Part shown: piece after piece, positions 1 through 9,385 of the stretch
How the letters are laid out: every line of letters starts with the position of its first letter
Numbering within the stretch: the stretch's first letter is position 1
NCBI RefSeq assembly: GCF_002929805.1
Contig: NZ_PJJM01000104.1
Location: forward strand, 124,001 to 188,000
Origin: Cryobacterium sp. Y50
GTDB taxonomy: Bacteria; Actinomycetota; Actinomycetes; Actinomycetales; Microbacteriaceae
Direction of reading: 5' to 3'
DNA: 64,000 nucleotides
Notes under the pieces: generated by a model
What the model saw: the letters and a program-made list of their open reading frames with translations, nothing else
Database searches by the model: none
Told to the model about the DNA's origin: nothing
Made by a program: the position numbers and the translations under genes

Positions 1-12
1 TTTCTCAAGTAG
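1..12 (+). CDS. ftsZ: Cell division protein FtsZ, last codons only
   Basis: Only the last three codons (Phe-Leu-Lys) and a TAG stop lie in the window. Actinobacterial FtsZ normally ends in a conserved acidic peptide finishing with FLK, which binds SepF, and the genes that follow (yggS, sepF, yggT, divIVA) are its usual neighbours. The identification therefore rests on context plus three residues. A strong hairpin follows directly. Confidence 0.65.
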   Translation, partial: FLK

Positions 13-27
13 GTCGAGATCCATCCT

Positions 28-48
28 GGGGCCGACTCAGTCGGCCCC
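28..48 (+). terminator. Hairpin after ftsZ
   Basis: A perfect 9-bp inverted repeat (GGGGCCGAC / GTCGGCCCC) with a 3-nt loop lies 16 nt after the ftsZ stop. There is no T-tract, so it may be a weak terminator or an mRNA-stabilising hairpin that lowers read-through into yggS. Confidence 0.5.
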
Positions 49-92
49 GGAAATCGTGCCTTAACCGCCTGAATTGAAACGAACCGAGCAGC

Positions 93-806
93 ATGAGCAT
101 GGCAACTCCAGGCGCGACAGCGCCCGATCTGGCCACCCGTCTCGAAACCGTGAGCGTCGGTGTGGCCGACGCCGCTCGCGAGGCCGGTCGCGATCCGGCC
201 GAGATCACGACTATCGTCGTCACCAAGTTCCATCCCCTGTCGATGATCGAAGCCTTGTATGCCCTCGGGGTGCGCGATGTGGGGGAGAACCGGCACCAGG
301 AGGCGCAGTCCAAGGCTGCTGAGCTCGCCAAGCTCGACCTGACCTGGCATTTTGTTGGACAGGTGCAGGGCAAGAAGGCGCGCCAGGTGCGCGCCTACGC
401 CGACGTCATCCACTCGGTTGATCGGGACTCTCTCGTGGCCGCACTCGCCTCGGCGGAATCGACCATCGACTGCTTCATCCAGGTCAACTTGACAGACGAT
501 GCAGCTCGAGGAGGCGTGGATCCCGCGAACCTGCCGGCTTTGGTCGACACGGTCCTCGCCGCGCCCGGCGTGCACCTGCTCGGGCTCATGGCTGTCGCGC
601 CGCTCAGCGCTGGAGAAGGCGGGGAAGAACCACGCCGTGCCTTTGCGCGCGTGCGCAACCTTGGTGAGCAGATTCGCAGCCAGGCCCCCGCGGCCACGGC
701 ATTGTCGATGGGCATGAGCCAGGACTACGCCGCTGCCGTACTCGAAGGGGCGACACACCTAAGAATTGGCACCGCAATCACCGGTAATCGTCCGGCGTTC
801 AGTTAA
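93..806 (+). CDS. yggS: YggS/PLPBP-family pyridoxal phosphate homeostasis protein
   Basis: This 237-residue protein is the alanine-racemase-fold PLP-binding protein that buffers cellular PLP; the family has no confirmed catalytic role. The PLP-binding lysine is K45 in VTKFHP. It is followed by [11 protein letters not shown] and [11 protein letters not shown], both hallmarks of the family, and by the C-terminal SMGMSQDY motif that contacts the phosphate. The length is normal. The gene sits between ftsZ and sepF as in most actinobacteria and cyanobacteria. The ATG at 93 is preferred over ATG 99. Its place in the division cluster is conserved, but its link to division is unknown. Confidence 0.93.
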   Translation: MSMATPGATAPDLATRLETVSVGVADAAREAGRDPAEITTIVVTKFHPLSMIEALYALGVRDVGENRHQEAQSKAAELAKLDLTWHFVGQVQGKKARQVRAYADVIHSVDRDSLVAALASAESTIDCFIQVNLTDDAARGGVDPANLPALVDTVLAAPGVHLLGLMAVAPLSAGEGGEEPRRAFARVRNLGEQIRSQAPAATALSMGMSQDYAAAVLEGATHLRIGTAITGNRPAFS

Positions 807-838
807 TCTCGAAGAAGCAAACCAACACGGAGGTCGAC

Positions 839-1372
839 ATGTCCAACCCGCTCAAGAAAACCATGGTCTACCTAGGTCTGGCAGACGAAGAGCTGGAGTA
901 CCAGGCGCCCGCAGGTGCCCAGGGTGCTGCCAACACGAACCACGTGAGCGCAGTGCCGGCCCGTGGGCACGACAGCACGCCCCACGGTACCGCCGCGCAC
1001 TCCAGCGCAGCCCAGAACACTGCCGGTCGCGCACCGGTCACCCCCCTGCGCAAGACTGCGACCCCCCAGAATGTGGCTGCGTCCGAAATGAATGAAATTC
1101 TTACCGTTCACCCGCGTGCCTACAAGGATGCCCAGGTCATCGCCGAATCCTTCCGTGACGGCATCCCGGTTATCATCAACCTGTCGCAGATGAGTGACGG
1201 CGACGCTCGCCGCCTCATCGACTTTGCGAGCGGCCTGTCGCAGGGACTGTACGGCAAAATCGAACGGGTCACCGCGAAGGTCTTCTTGCTGTCGCCGTCC
1301 CACGTCATCGTCTCCGGCGACAGCACCACCGAAGAGGGCGCTGAGGACAGCTCCTTCTTCGCGCAAGGCTAG
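839..1372 (+). CDS. sepF: Cell division protein SepF
   Basis: SepF is a cytoplasmic membrane-associated protein that binds the FtsZ C-terminal tail and anchors the Z ring. In actinobacteria, which lack FtsA, it is the main tether. The 177 residues have a variable Ala/His/Thr-rich linker (about 20-80) and a conserved beta-sheet domain (about 85-165) containing [24 protein letters not shown] and the LIDFASGL helix. The N-terminal [14 protein letters not shown] helix is the expected membrane-binding segment. The ATG at 839 has a good Shine-Dalgarno sequence (CGGAGG) six bases upstream. Confidence 0.95.
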   Translation: MSNPLKKTMVYLGLADEELEYQAPAGAQGAANTNHVSAVPARGHDSTPHGTAAHSSAAQNTAGRAPVTPLRKTATPQNVAASEMNEILTVHPRAYKDAQVIAESFRDGIPVIINLSQMSDGDARRLIDFASGLSQGLYGKIERVTAKVFLLSPSHVIVSGDSTTEEGAEDSSFFAQG

Positions 1373-1374
1373 AC

Positions 1375-1674
1375 TTGAGTGTGACTGGTATACCGATTCT
1401 CGGGAATCTCTTCTACTTCCTGTTCTTTATGTACTTCCTCGTTCTGTGGGGTCGTTTCATCGTTGATCTCGTGCGCGGCGTGAACCGATCCTGGCGGCCG
1501 CAGGGCTTCCTACTCGTGTTGGTAGAGCTCGTCTACACGCTGACCGACCCGCCGGTGCGATTCTTCAGAAAACTGGTACCGCCGCTTCGGATTGGTCCTA
1601 TCGCGTTGGATTTCGGTTTCACACTGACGATGCTGTGCTGCATCGTGGGCATGTCGCTGTCGGGCTTACTGTAA
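1375..1674 (+). CDS. YggT family membrane protein
   Basis: This 99-residue protein has two hydrophobic segments (about 6-27 and 75-97) flanking a polar stretch with the RSWRPQGF and LTDPPVRFFRKLVPPLRIGP signatures of the YggT family. The family is linked to osmotic or ion homeostasis and, in this context, to division. It follows sepF by two bases. The proposed start is TTG 1375; GTG 1381 is an alternative two codons in. Translation is probably coupled to sepF, since no separate promoter is visible. Confidence 0.88.
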   Translation: MSVTGIPILGNLFYFLFFMYFLVLWGRFIVDLVRGVNRSWRPQGFLLVLVELVYTLTDPPVRFFRKLVPPLRIGPIALDFGFTLTMLCCIVGMSLSGLL

Positions 1675-1762
1675 TAGCCCCACCGAGGCATGTATCCTTG
1701 TCCGATGATGGTTCGTCGCGAGCCCGTACTCGCTCGTCGGCAGCTCGGGTCGGTCATCGGCG

Positions 1763-1796
1763 CAAGTCATTCAAATGCTCAAGTCATTCATATGCT
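1763..1796 (+). repeat. 17-bp tandem duplication upstream of divIVA
   Basis: Two adjacent 17-bp copies (CAAGTCATTCAAATGCT at 1763-1779; the second at 1780-1796 has T for A at one position) lie in the AT-rich leader about 70 bp before divIVA. A third partial match (AAGTCAAATG) occurs at 1819-1828. This could be a duplicated regulator site or replication slippage. Confidence 0.7.
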
Positions 1797-1863
1797 CGAA
1801 GCAAACAATTGCTTGGGTAAGTCAAATGTTCGCAATAAATATTAGTTTTGAGGGTGAAAAGCC

Positions 1864-2490
1864 ATGGCGCTAACTCCGGAAGATGTAGTCAACAAAAGGT
1901 TCCAGTCGACCAAGTTCCGCGAGGGATACGATCAGGATGAGGTCGATGACTTCCTCGATGAGGTCGTCGTCGAACTGCGTCGCCTGACTAAGGAAAACGA
2001 AGAACTGCGCGGCCAGGCTGGCGAGAGCGTCACCACCGCAGCCGAGTCCGCTCCGGTTGCCGCGGTGGTTGCCGAACCGGCCGTCGTCGTAGCCCCTGTG
2101 GCCGCGGCCGCGGCCGCATCGATCGTACCGACGCCGATCGACGAGACGGCCGGCACGACCAACCTGCTGCAGCTGGCTCGCCGCCTGCATGAGGAGCACG
2201 TCAAGGAAGGCGCCGAGAAGCGCGATGCCCTGATCGCTGAAGGCCACGCCACCGCAGCTCGCGTCATCGCCGAAGCCGAGACGCAGCAGCGCGTTCAGCT
2301 GCAGAAGCTCGATCTGGAGCGCACAGCGCTCGAGGGCAAGATCGACGGCCTGCGTACGTTCGAGCGTGAGTACCGCCTCAAGCTCAAGAGCTACATCGAG
2401 GGTCAGCTGCACGACCTCGACGCGAGTTCGGTCGACTCCCCGTCGGCCGACTCCAACTCGAAGCCCAGCTTCCAGGGCTTTGGAGCCTAG
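1864..2490 (+). CDS. divIVA: Polar growth organiser DivIVA/Wag31
   Basis: DivIVA (Wag31) is the curvature-sensing coiled-coil scaffold that marks poles and septa and directs apical cell-wall synthesis in actinobacteria. The N-terminal lipid-binding domain (about 1-60) carries the characteristic MALTPEDVVNKRF and GYDQDEVDDFLDEV motifs. A low-complexity Ala/Val/Pro linker (about 65-100) follows, then a long charged coiled coil (about 105-185) and a Ser-rich tail. The 208-residue length is short relative to mycobacterial Wag31 but fits Microbacteriaceae. The ATG at 1864 has a GAGGG Shine-Dalgarno sequence at 1850. Confidence 0.95.
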   Translation: MALTPEDVVNKRFQSTKFREGYDQDEVDDFLDEVVVELRRLTKENEELRGQAGESVTTAAESAPVAAVVAEPAVVVAPVAAAAAASIVPTPIDETAGTTNLLQLARRLHEEHVKEGAEKRDALIAEGHATAARVIAEAETQQRVQLQKLDLERTALEGKIDGLRTFEREYRLKLKSYIEGQLHDLDASSVDSPSADSNSKPSFQGFGA

Positions 2491-3127
2491 GGCACGAACG
2501 AAGAAGCGTTCGCGAGCGCTTATCGTTCTAGCCCTCGTCGCGCTCGGCGTTTACGCGCTCGATCAAATCAGTAAGTACTTCGTCGTCGCGTCGATGACGG
2601 AGGGCTCCGTCATCCGGGTTCTGAACGATGTGCTGCAACTGCACTTCGTTCGGAACCCGGGGGCCGCGTTTTCCCTCGCGAGCGGGTCCACCTGGATCTT
2701 CTCGATCATCGCTGCGGCCGTCGTGGTGTTCATCATCTGGTTCGCCCGGCGTATCCGCTCACTCGCCTGGGGGCTCGTCTTCGGCCTACTGCTCGGCGGT
2801 GTACTCGGCAACCTAACCGATCGACTGCTGCGTGAGCCCGGTTTTGGGTTCGGCCACGTCATCGACTTCATTTCAACGCCCTGGATGCTGCCGGCGATCT
2901 ATAACGTCGCCGACATGGCCATCGTGACGAGCATGGCAATGTTCATGATCCTGACCATCCGAGGCATCGGCCTCGATGGCAACAAGGTCGTGGCCGAAAG
3001 CAAGACCCCCGCTTCAACCCTGAAACAAACGGATGCTGTGACTCCAGACACACCCACCATCGCACCGACCCTAGCTGCACCCGCTCCGACACCGGCCGAG
3101 GCTCCAACCACCGAGCCCCGCCCATGA
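2480..3127 (+). CDS. lspA: Lipoprotein signal peptidase II
   Basis: LspA is the membrane aspartyl protease that removes the signal peptide of prolipoproteins after diacylglyceryl transfer. Four membrane segments are visible. The family motifs [26 protein letters not shown] and YNVADMAI are present and contain the two catalytic aspartates. The frame is open further upstream, but that part overlaps divIVA and reads as an out-of-frame shadow. The best start is TTG 2480, overlapping the divIVA stop by 11 bases and giving 215 residues. The last 45 or so residues form an unusual Pro/Thr/Ala-rich cytoplasmic tail. The stop overlaps the next ATG (ATGA). Confidence 0.92.
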   Translation: MEPRARTKKRSRALIVLALVALGVYALDQISKYFVVASMTEGSVIRVLNDVLQLHFVRNPGAAFSLASGSTWIFSIIAAAVVVFIIWFARRIRSLAWGLVFGLLLGGVLGNLTDRLLREPGFGFGHVIDFISTPWMLPAIYNVADMAIVTSMAMFMILTIRGIGLDGNKVVAESKTPASTLKQTDAVTPDTPTIAPTLAAPAPTPAEAPTTEPRP

Positions 3128-4056
3128 CCGGTGCCTCGGAGAGTCGTTCCCTGCCCCTTCCCGACGGTCTGGAAGGCGTGCGCGTTGACGCCGGTCTGGC
3201 CAAGCTGTTCGGATTCTCGCGCAGCTTCGCCGCCGAGGTCTCCGAAGCCGGTGGCGTCGTGCTCGACGGCACCGTCGTTGGCAAGTCAGACCGACTGCGA
3301 GCCGGAGCCTGGATCGAAGTCACCTGGCAGCCCAAACAGCCACTGCGTATCATCCCCATCGCCGTACCAGACCTGACAATCGTGCATGACGACGAGAGCA
3401 TCGTCGTCATCAACAAGCCGGCCGGGGTGGCCGCACACGCGAGCGTCGGCTGGACCGGTCCGACTGTTCCGGGAGCCCTCGCGGCGGCGGGCTTTCGCAT
3501 CGCCACCTCCGGTGCGGCCGAACGCGCCGGCATCGTGCACCGCCTCGACGTCGGCACCAGCGGCCTCATGGTCGTTGCCAAGTCGGAGACGGCCTACACG
3601 GCGCTCAAGAAAGCCTTCCATGACCGCGAGGTGCAGAAGATTTACCACACCGTCGTACAGGGGCACCCCGACCCGCTGACCGGCACGATCGACGCCCCGA
3701 TCGGTCGCCATCCGCGGTCGGATTGGAAGTTCGCGGTGATGGCCGACGGCAAGCCCTCGATCACCCACTACGAGACCCTCGAAGCCTTCCCTTACGGTTC
3801 CCTGCTGGAGGTACACCTGGAGACCGGCCGCACGCACCAGATTCGGGTGCACATGACAGCGCAGCGGCATCCGTGTGTCGGCGACGCCATGTACGGCGCC
3901 GATCCATCGATCACCGCCCGGCTCGGTCTGAAACGGCAGTGGCTGCACGCCACGCAGCTAGCTTTCACCCACCCGGACAGTCACGAGTGGGTTACCTACA
4001 ACGCCGACTATCCGGCCGACCTCACGCACGCGCTCGGTGTGCTGCGCGGAGATTAG
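3124..4056 (+). CDS. RluA/RluD family 23S rRNA pseudouridine synthase
   Basis: This enzyme isomerises uridine to pseudouridine, most likely in 23S rRNA. An N-terminal S4-like RNA-binding domain (about 15-90) precedes the catalytic domain, which has INKPAGV and [16 protein letters not shown]; the Asp in HRLD is the nucleophile. RTHQIRVHM and the LHATQLAF region complete the family signature. It has 310 residues and starts with ATGA overlap on the lspA stop, so the two are translationally coupled, a common bacterial pair. The exact target uridines cannot be told from sequence. Confidence 0.93.
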   Translation: MTGASESRSLPLPDGLEGVRVDAGLAKLFGFSRSFAAEVSEAGGVVLDGTVVGKSDRLRAGAWIEVTWQPKQPLRIIPIAVPDLTIVHDDESIVVINKPAGVAAHASVGWTGPTVPGALAAAGFRIATSGAAERAGIVHRLDVGTSGLMVVAKSETAYTALKKAFHDREVQKIYHTVVQGHPDPLTGTIDAPIGRHPRSDWKFAVMADGKPSITHYETLEAFPYGSLLEVHLETGRTHQIRVHMTAQRHPCVGDAMYGADPSITARLGLKRQWLHATQLAFTHPDSHEWVTYNADYPADLTHALGVLRGD

Positions 4057-4131
4057 CCGGGCATCCGCTGGCCCAGAACCAAGCCAGGCACCCCAACCGA
4101 TCCACCGTTCCACCAAATGCTCGGAGCAATC

Positions 4132-7100
4132 GTGAGTAACCCGGCAAGCGCGACCGACTCGTTCGTGCACCTGCACGTGCACAGCGAATATTCCATGCTC
4201 GACGGAGCCGCCCGGGTGAAACCCCTGATCAAGGCCGCCGTCGACGAGGGGATGCCGGCGGTCGCGATCACCGACCACGGCAACGTGTTCGGTGCATTCG
4301 ACTTCTGGAAGAGCGCCACCGACGCCGGCATCAAGCCCATCATCGGCACGGAGGCGTACATCACACCCGGCACCGATCGCCGGGACAAGACCCGGGTGCG
4401 CTGGGGAACCAGCGGGCAGAACCGCGACGATGTCGGTGGCGCCGGCTCGTACACCCACATGACACTGCTCTCGGAGAGCACCGCGGGCATGCACAACCTG
4501 TTTCGGCTCTCTTCGAAGGCGAGTCTCGAGGGCTATTATTTCAAACCGCGCATGGACCGCGAGCTGCTCAGCCAGTTTTCCCAGGGACTGATCGGCACCA
4601 CCGGCTGCGTTGGTGGCGAGGTGCAGACCCGCCTGCGCCTTGGTCAGTACGAAGAAGCCAAGAAAGCTGCCGGGGACTTTCAGGACATTTTCGGCAAGGA
4701 GAATTTCTTCTGCGAGATCATGGACCACGGCATCGACATCGAGCGCCGCACCATGACCGACCTGCTCAAGCTCGCTAAAGAGCTCGACCTTCCGCTGCTG
4801 GCCACGAACGACCTGCACTACACCCACGCGCACGATGCCACCGCCCACGCGGCGCTGCTCTGCGTGCAGTCGGCGTCGACGCTCGACGATCCCAACCGGT
4901 TCAAGTTCGACTCCAACGAGTTCTATCTCAAGACCGCGGCGCAGATGCGACACCTGTTTCGGGACCACCCGGAATCCTGCGACAACACCCTGCTCATCGC
5001 CGAACGCTGCGAGGTGGAGTTCAACACCAAAGCCAACTACATGCCTCGCTTTCCCTGCCCCGAGGGTGAGAACGAGGAAAGCTGGTTCATCAAGGAGAAC
5101 GAAATCGGGCTGGCCAAACGCTACCCGAAGGGCATCCCGGACAACGTGCGCAAGCGCGCCGATTACGAAATTGGCATCATCGTGCAGATGGGGTTCCCCG
5201 GCTACTTTCTCGTCGTCGCCGACTTCATCATGTGGTCCAAGCAGCAGGGCATCCGCGTCGGTCCAGGGCGTGGCTCGGGCGCCGGCTCGATGGTCGCCTA
5301 CGCGATGGGCATCACCGACCTCGACCCGCTCGTGCACGGCCTCATCTTCGAGCGGTTCCTAAACCCCGACCGCGTCTCCATGCCCGACTTCGACGTCGAC
5401 TTCGACGAGCGTCGCCGCGGTGAGGTCATCAAGTACGTCACCGAGAAATACGGCGAGGAACGCGTCGCACAGATCGTCACCTACGGCACGATCAAGGCCA
5501 AGCAGGCGCTGAAAGACGCTTCCCGCGTGCTCGGCTTTCCGTTCGGAATGGGCGACAAGCTCACCAAGGCCATGCCGCCGGCCATCATGGGCAAGGATGT
5601 GCCGCTCACCGGCATGTTCGACAAGGACCACCCGCGCTACCGCGAAGCAGCCGACTTTCGCGCCGTGATCGAGAGTGACCCCGAGGCCCGCACCGTCTTC
5701 GACACGGCGCTCGGCCTCGAGAACCTCAAGCGTCAGTGGGGTGTGCATGCCGCCGGCGTGATCATGTCGAGTGACCCCTTGATCGACATTATTCCGATCA
5801 TGAAGCGTGAAGCGGATGGTCAGGTCGTCACGCAATTCGATTACCCCGCCTCCGAAGCCCTCGGGCTGATCAAGATGGACTTTTTGGGGCTGCGCAACCT
5901 CACCATCATCGACGATACCCTCGACAACATCGCGGTGAACCGTGGACACCGGCCCGTACTCGAGGATCTCGGCCTCGAAGACCCGGCCGCCTATGAACTG
6001 CTCGCCCGCGGCGACACCCTGGGCGTATTCCAGCTCGACGGAGGGCCGATGCGTGCCCTGCTGCGGCTGATGAAGCCCGACAACTTCGAAGACATCTCGG
6101 CCGTCATCGCCCTGTACCGACCGGGCCCCATGGGCGCGAACTCGCACACCAATTATGCGCTGCGCAAGACCGGGCAGCAGGAGATCATCCCGATCCATGC
6201 GGAGCTCGAGGAGGCCCTGAGGGATGTCATCGGCAATACCTACGGTCTGATCGTTTATCAGGAGCAGGTCATGTCGATCGCTCAGGTGCTCGCCGGCTTC
6301 TCTCTCGGTGAGGCCGACCTGTTGCGCCGCGCCATGGGTAAGAAGAAGAAGTCCGAACTGGACAAGCAGTTTGAAGGCTTCTCGAAGGGCATGCAGGACC
6401 GCGGCTATTCAATGGATGCCGTCACCACGGTCTGGAATATTCTGCTGCCGTTTTCCGACTACGCCTTCAATAAGGCGCACTCGGCTGCCTATGGGGTGCT
6501 TTCCTACTGGACCGCTTACCTCAAGGCCGTCTACCCGGCCGAGTATATGGCGGCCCTGCTGACGAGCGTCGGCGACTCCCGGGACAAGCTCGCGCTGTAC
6601 CTCAACGAGTGCCGCCGCATGGGCATCCAGGTGCTGGCGCCCGACGTGAACGAGTCAATCGGATTCTTTGCGGCGGTGGGTACGGACATCCGTTTTGGTC
6701 TGGGCGCTGTGCGTAACGTCGGTTTCAACGTGGTGGAGGCCATTCGCGGCGCGCGCGAGGAGAAGGGGCGCTTCGAATCGTTCCACGATTTTCTACGCAA
6801 GGTTCCGCTGCCGGTGGCCAACAAGCGCACCGTTGAATCGCTGGTCAAGGCCGGGGCGTTCGATTCGCTCGGCGCGACCCGCCGGGGCATGGTCGAGATT
6901 CACGAGTCAGCCGTCGAGTCGGCCGTCAAGATCAAGCGCGAAGAGAGCAACGGCAATATCGGGTTCGACTTCGACAGCCTGTTCGACGAGCCGCAGGACA
7001 CGGAACAGGTGCCCGACCGGCCGGAGTGGAGCAAGAAAGAGAAACTCGCCTACGAACGTGACATGCTCGGGCTGTACGTATCGGACCATCCGCTTGCCGG

Positions 7101-7662
7101 ATTGGAGATACCGCTCGCCAAACACGCGAGCACCACGATCGCCGACCTGATCGCGTCGGAGTCGACCGAAGACGGCGACACCGTGACCGTGGCCGGACTG
7201 ATCACGAGCGTGCAGCATCGCATTGCGAAGAAGTCTGGCAACCAGTACGGCATGATCCAGGTCGAGGACTTCGGCGGCGAGATCACCGCGATGTTCATGG
7301 GCAAGGCCTATCTGGAGTTCGCACCCGAGCTGATCAGCGACTCGGTCGTCGTGGTGCGTGGCCGGGTGAGCCTGCGCGACGACGGCATGAACCTGCACGC
7401 CTTCAGTGTGTTCCAGCCCGAGCTGGGGCAGGGGTCAGACCAGAGCATGGTCTCGATCACGGTGGGGGAGGCGCGAGCGACAACCGACACGGTGAGCGCG
7501 CTCGGTGAAATTCTCAAGCGCCACGCCGGCGACGCCGAGGTGCGACTCAAACTGGTCAAGAGTGATGTGGCGCGAGTGTTCGAACTGCCGCATCGGGTGA
7601 AGGTGAGCGCTGACCTGTTCGGCGAGCTCAAGAGCATCCTCGGGCCGAACTGCCTGACCTGA
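4132..7662 (+). CDS. dnaE: DNA polymerase III alpha subunit DnaE
   Basis: This is the replicative polymerase catalytic subunit. The N-terminal PHP domain begins with HLHVHSEYSMLDG. The palm motifs PGRGSGAGS and MPDFDVDFDERRR supply the catalytic aspartates, and ALYRPGPMG and AFNKAHSAAYG are further DnaE signatures. An OB-fold domain lies near residues 1000-1080. Start GTG 4132 is preferred because GGAG lies six bases upstream, giving 1176 residues; ATG 4117 in frame adds five residues. It is a normal-length DnaE1, not the shorter error-prone DnaE2. Confidence 0.97.
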   Translation: MSNPASATDSFVHLHVHSEYSMLDGAARVKPLIKAAVDEGMPAVAITDHGNVFGAFDFWKSATDAGIKPIIGTEAYITPGTDRRDKTRVRWGTSGQNRDDVGGAGSYTHMTLLSESTAGMHNLFRLSSKASLEGYYFKPRMDRELLSQFSQGLIGTTGCVGGEVQTRLRLGQYEEAKKAAGDFQDIFGKENFFCEIMDHGIDIERRTMTDLLKLAKELDLPLLATNDLHYTHAHDATAHAALLCVQSASTLDDPNRFKFDSNEFYLKTAAQMRHLFRDHPESCDNTLLIAERCEVEFNTKANYMPRFPCPEGENEESWFIKENEIGLAKRYPKGIPDNVRKRADYEIGIIVQMGFPGYFLVVADFIMWSKQQGIRVGPGRGSGAGSMVAYAMGITDLDPLVHGLIFERFLNPDRVSMPDFDVDFDERRRGEVIKYVTEKYGEERVAQIVTYGTIKAKQALKDASRVLGFPFGMGDKLTKAMPPAIMGKDVPLTGMFDKDHPRYREAADFRAVIESDPEARTVFDTALGLENLKRQWGVHAAGVIMSSDPLIDIIPIMKREADGQVVTQFDYPASEALGLIKMDFLGLRNLTIIDDTLDNIAVNRGHRPVLEDLGLEDPAAYELLARGDTLGVFQLDGGPMRALLRLMKPDNFEDISAVIALYRPGPMGANSHTNYALRKTGQQEIIPIHAELEEALRDVIGNTYGLIVYQEQVMSIAQVLAGFSLGEADLLRRAMGKKKKSELDKQFEGFSKGMQDRGYSMDAVTTVWNILLPFSDYAFNKAHSAAYGVLSYWTAYLKAVYPAEYMAALLTSVGDSRDKLALYLNECRRMGIQVLAPDVNESIGFFAAVGTDIRFGLGAVRNVGFNVVEAIRGAREEKGRFESFHDFLRKVPLPVANKRTVESLVKAGAFDSLGATRRGMVEIHESAVESAVKIKREESNGNIGFDFDSLFDEPQDTEQVPDRPEWSKKEKLAYERDMLGLYVSDHPLAGLEIPLAKHASTTIADLIASESTEDGDTVTVAGLITSVQHRIAKKSGNQYGMIQVEDFGGEITAMFMGKAYLEFAPELISDSVVVVRGRVSLRDDGMNLHAFSVFQPELGQGSDQSMVSITVGEARATTDTVSALGEILKRHAGDAEVRLKLVKSDVARVFELPHRVKVSADLFGELKSILGPNCLT

Positions 7663-7734
7663 CCCTCCGGCATCCTGCGCCGACCCGGTTCGCTGCGCTT
7701 GGACGGGCTGCAGATGACTGACAGGATGTCCGTT

Positions 7735-7740
7735 TAGGCT
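7735..7740 (+). promoter_or_regulatory. Leaderless -10 box TAGGCT for the acyltransferase gene
   Basis: TAGGCT ends seven bases before the ATG at 7747, and no Shine-Dalgarno sequence is visible. This is the TANNNT spacing typical of actinobacterial leaderless transcripts, in which the transcript begins at the start codon. Confidence 0.6.
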
Positions 7741-7746
7741 GAATGC

Positions 7747-8529
7747 ATGCACAAGCGAGAGCCAATTTACGCGACCGCGATTGGCGCCGGACGCGCCCTG
7801 TTCGGCCTGCTCCGGGTACGCCGGACGACGACCGAGCTGGAACAGCTGCCGTCCACCGGCGGCGCAGTGCTCGCAATCACTCACTTCGGCTATCTCGACT
7901 TCGCCCTGGTCGAATGGGTCACCTGGCTGCACAATCGCCGGCACATCCGCTTCATGGTCAAGAAGGGCGCCTTCGACCAGCCGCTCGTCGGGCGGCTGCT
8001 GCGCGGCATGAAGCATATCTCCGTCGATATGGAGAGCGGCGGCGAGGCTTACGCGCAGGCCGTGACCGCGCTGTGTGAGGGCGAACTGCTTGGCGTGTTT
8101 CCCGAGGGCGGCGTCAACGCGTCGTTTACCGTGCGGGAGCTGAAGACCGGTGCTGTGCGAATGGCCCAGGCTGCGAACGTGCCGATCATCCCGGTGGCCG
8201 TGTGGGGTGGGCATCGCCTGATGACCAAGAACCACCGCTCGACACTGCGCGAACGGGTCGGCTTGCCGGTCAGCATCCGATTTGGCCAGCCGTTTCAAAC
8301 GGATGCTGCTGGCCAGGACGGTGACGCTGCGGTCGCCACCCTGCGCCTGCACGCGGCCATGCAGTCCCTGGTCGACGCGGTGCAGTCGGAGTATGCGGTG
8401 CCGGGCTCGGGCCAGTGGTGGCAGCCTGCGCACCTCGGCGGAACCGCGCCGACCCCGACCGAGGCCGCCGTGGTCGAAGCCGAACGTCGTCGTCGCAAAG
8501 CCGCCGCAAAGCAAGCCGCCCAGAAGTAA
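7747..8529 (+). CDS. 1-acyl-glycerol-3-phosphate acyltransferase-like protein (PlsC family)
   Basis: This 260-residue protein carries the PlsC family signatures: the HX4D catalytic motif (H46 to D51 in THFGYLD) and the FPEGG substrate-binding motif near residue 118. It probably transfers an acyl chain from acyl-CoA or acyl-ACP to lysophosphatidate or a related acceptor at the membrane surface. The Ala/Lys-rich C-terminus (AERRRRKAAAKQAAQK) could be a basic membrane contact. It appears monocistronic with a leaderless start. Actinobacteria carry several paralogs, so the exact acceptor is uncertain. Confidence 0.87.
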   Translation: MHKREPIYATAIGAGRALFGLLRVRRTTTELEQLPSTGGAVLAITHFGYLDFALVEWVTWLHNRRHIRFMVKKGAFDQPLVGRLLRGMKHISVDMESGGEAYAQAVTALCEGELLGVFPEGGVNASFTVRELKTGAVRMAQAANVPIIPVAVWGGHRLMTKNHRSTLRERVGLPVSIRFGQPFQTDAAGQDGDAAVATLRLHAAMQSLVDAVQSEYAVPGSGQWWQPAHLGGTAPTPTEAAVVEAERRRRKAAAKQAAQK

Positions 8530-8673
8530 CTACGCGGCTCAACCAGGACCGGACCTCGGGCGCCCGATCGTTCGCGACGTGCTATCTTCGACCCTTTGAA
8601 CGCCTGCCGAGGGGTCACGGTGGCACCTCGCGCCGGCGGGCGCTGCCGCGGCCCGCAGGGAGCAACGGCAGCT

Positions 8674-9264
8674 CTAGACGGCAGCGCCCGGAACCCGATA
8701 GGTACGCTCGTGGTAGAGCAGGGCCTCATCGTCGGCGCCCATGCCGCCGCCCTCGATCTGAACCACCACCACGGCGTTATTGTGCACCGACACTCGTTCG
8801 ACAACCCGGCCGATCATCCAGCTGGTCACTCCGATCAAGACTGGAAGCCCATACGGCCCCGGCTCCCAGTGGTCACCGTCGAAGCGTTTGGCGTGCGGGC
8901 CCGCCAGCTTCTCGGCGATGGTCCGGTTCTGGGCACCGAGCATGTGGATGACCACGCGGTCGGCGACGGCGATGGCGGCCCAGGAGCTCGCAGATCGAGC
9001 CATGTTGAAGGTCGCCAGTGGCGGAACGGCAGAGAGTGAGGCGAGAGAGGTGGCGGTGAAGCCGACCGGGCTACCGTCGGGCGCGAGGGTCGTGATCGCG
9101 GCGACGCCGGCGGCATGACGGCGAAACGCGTGCTTGAACGCCGCGAGGTCATCGGGAGCATTCAGATCGGCTGCAAGCGGCGGGCCGGCAGACGGGAGCA
9201 GAGCGGTCGGGAACACAGTTGTTGCGGCTTCACTTATGACTTGGGGTTCAACGTTGCTTTGCAT
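8674..9264 (-). CDS. Flavin reductase-like domain protein (FMN-binding split barrel)
   Basis: The protein (196 residues from ATG 9264; TTG 9270 adds two) has the flavin reductase fold. After a 35-residue leader come FKHAFRRHAAGVAAIT and DGSPVGFTATSLASLS, the usual FMN-binding start of the family, and RVVERVSVHNNAVVVVQIEGG near the end. Such proteins supply reduced FMN to monooxygenases or act as stand-alone reductases. No oxygenase partner is adjacent. It diverges from hisD, with a TAGGCT -10 at 9297-9292 on this strand. Substrate is unknown. Confidence 0.85.
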   Translation of the reverse strand: MQSNVEPQVISEAATTVFPTALLPSAGPPLAADLNAPDDLAAFKHAFRRHAAGVAAITTLAPDGSPVGFTATSLASLSAVPPLATFNMARSASSWAAIAVADRVVIHMLGAQNRTIAEKLAGPHAKRFDGDHWEPGPYGLPVLIGVTSWMIGRVVERVSVHNNAVVVVQIEGGGMGADDEALLYHERTYRVPGAAV

Positions 9265-9371
9265 ACTCAACCAACAATCTGTTTCACCTTTAGCCTATTC
9301 CCGCGCACGGCGTGTTGATGCGTGTTCGGTAGTCCGAGCGGCGGCGCCGGTCGACGCGCAGCGTTCACGGA

Positions 9372-9377
9372 TAGGCT
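9372..9377 (+). promoter_or_regulatory. -10 box TAGGCT for hisD
   Basis: TAGGCT ends nine bases before the hisD ATG at 9386 with no Shine-Dalgarno sequence between them, so the transcript should be leaderless or carry only about two untranslated bases. Confidence 0.55.
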
Positions 9378-9385
9378 GGGTCACG

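Noticed and set aside
1870-2412. A 180-codon frame antisense to divIVA
   Set aside because: Low-complexity product mirrored from the coiled coil; divIVA on the plus strand is unmistakable.
3958-5337. A 459-codon open frame antisense to the start of dnaE
   Set aside because: Shadow of dnaE codon bias; the protein is low-complexity and rich in Val, Glu and His with no family motifs.
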